Assembly: GCF_013340845.1 (NCBI RefSeq)
Contig: NZ_AP020335.1
Span: forward strand, 930,001 to 994,000
DNA: 64,000 nucleotides
Direction of reading: 5' to 3'
Source: Hydrogenovibrio marinus
GTDB lineage: Bacteria; Pseudomonadota; Gammaproteobacteria; Thiomicrospirales; Thiomicrospiraceae
Each line of letters begins with the position of its first letter. The stretch's first letter is position 1. The position numbers and the translations under genes are program-made. The notes below the pieces were generated by a model. It made no database searches. It saw nothing but the letters and a program-made list of their open reading frames with translations, and was not told the origin of the DNA. Shown in pieces: positions 63,487-64,000 of this stretch.

Positions 63487-64000
63487 TTAATTGTGCGTAT
63501 TCCTGTATTTTCTATTCTCCCGTAGGAGGGTTTCAAAATCTGGTCTCTTTTGGTCTTTATAGATGTATGGGGTGTCTAAAGTATATGCAACTGCCTTTTC
63601 ATAGCTTCCTAAGTGTTCATGTAGGTAGCAGATAAAGTTTTGGATATAGGTTTGTTGCGGCTTGCCTCTGCCTTTGTGAAAGCGTTTTTTTATCAGTTCT
63701 TCCTCAAAGTTTATTGCTCTTTCGTGAAGTATCTCAAATAGCATTTTTTTTGCATTAGGATGAATGTCGGAATCATCTATTGCTAGGGCTAGAGATTCCG
63801 TTATTTCGATTCCCAGTCTCAGACGGTGGTGTTCAGGATTGCCTAGAAAATCTTCATCAGTCATTTCCTTTACTTGTGTAACCATGCAAGTAATGTATTG
63901 TCGATAATGCTTAAAATGGTTTGTTTCCCATTTTCTAGAGTCACCATAATGACTTTCAAGCATGGTTATCAAAGATGATTCCAATCGTTCAATAAGATTT
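63487..64000 (-). CDS. Hypothetical protein, truncated by the window edge
   Basis: The frame ends at 63487 and is open to the last bases of the window, so the 5' end is missing. About 170 residues are visible, with FLGNPEHHRLRLGIEITESLALAID in the middle, and no family is recognised. It is upstream of the AlpA-type gene on the same strand with a 118-bp gap. Confidence 0.6.
   Translation of the reverse strand, partial: NLIERLESSLITMLESHYGDSRKWETNHFKHYRQYITCMVTQVKEMTDEDFLGNPEHHRLRLGIEITESLALAIDDSDIHPNAKKMLFEILHERAINFEEELIKKRFHKGRGKPQQTYIQNFICYLHEHLGSYEKAVAYTLDTPYIYKDQKRPDFETLLRENRKYRNTHN

Overview
The window looks like a chromosomal segment of a motile gammaproteobacterium. The flagellar/chemotaxis order flhA-flhF-flhG-fliA-cheY-cheZ-cheA-cheW, the LolA-RarA pair after FtsK and the glycine-cleavage operon next to serS are all typical of that class. 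Overall protein character reminds me of sulfur-oxidising Hydrogenovibrio/Thiomicrospira-type bacteria, but that placement is an impression and was not tested.

Positions 1-13.5 kb hold the end of flhA, the flagellar number/placement genes, sigma-28, two response regulators, two CheW proteins, CheZ, a CheA with an unusual repeat linker, a STAS protein, FliK, CheR, CheB and a membrane chemoreceptor. Positions 13.5-28.2 kb are housekeeping: a NIF3-like protein, an FKBP isomerase, thioredoxin reductase, FtsK, LolA, RarA, CrcB, GcvT-GcvH-GcvP, a GcvR-like ACT protein, SerRS, tRNA-Ser(TGA) and tRNA-Arg(ACG).

Positions 28.24-58.72 kb are a prophage integrated in the 3' half of tRNA-Arg and bounded by a perfect 51-bp direct repeat. 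It is a mosaic. The head and packaging genes (Q, P, O, N, L, and a displaced M) are of P2 type. Tail completion is P2-like, while sheath, tube and baseplate proteins are of Mu type. The left part carries integrase, small early genes, a primase-helicase, an XRE repressor with two palindromic operators, a secreted nuclease and a lysis cassette (TM/coiled-coil protein, lysozyme, holin-like protein, overlapping Rz/Rz1 spanins).

The most notable system is a complete diversity-generating retroelement (DGR) at the end of the prophage tail operon. On the minus strand the order is target gene (40714-39662) with a C-terminal variable repeat, an Avd-like accessory gene, a 116-bp template repeat and a YMDD reverse transcriptase. 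Template and variable repeats differ at 10 positions, and all 10 are adenines in the sense-strand template. This is the signature of adenine-directed mutagenic retrohoming that diversifies a lectin-like receptor-binding protein. A second notable element is a 420-bp AT-rich gap (46.8-47.2 kb) with many copies of an AAAGTGTAATT motif in both orientations.

Positions 58.7-64 kb are a further accessory region: three unrecognised genes encoding membrane or secreted proteins, an AlpA-type regulator, and an IS3-family element with a 3-bp target duplication. The IS interrupts an unrecognised gene whose frame is restored exactly when the IS and one duplication copy are removed.
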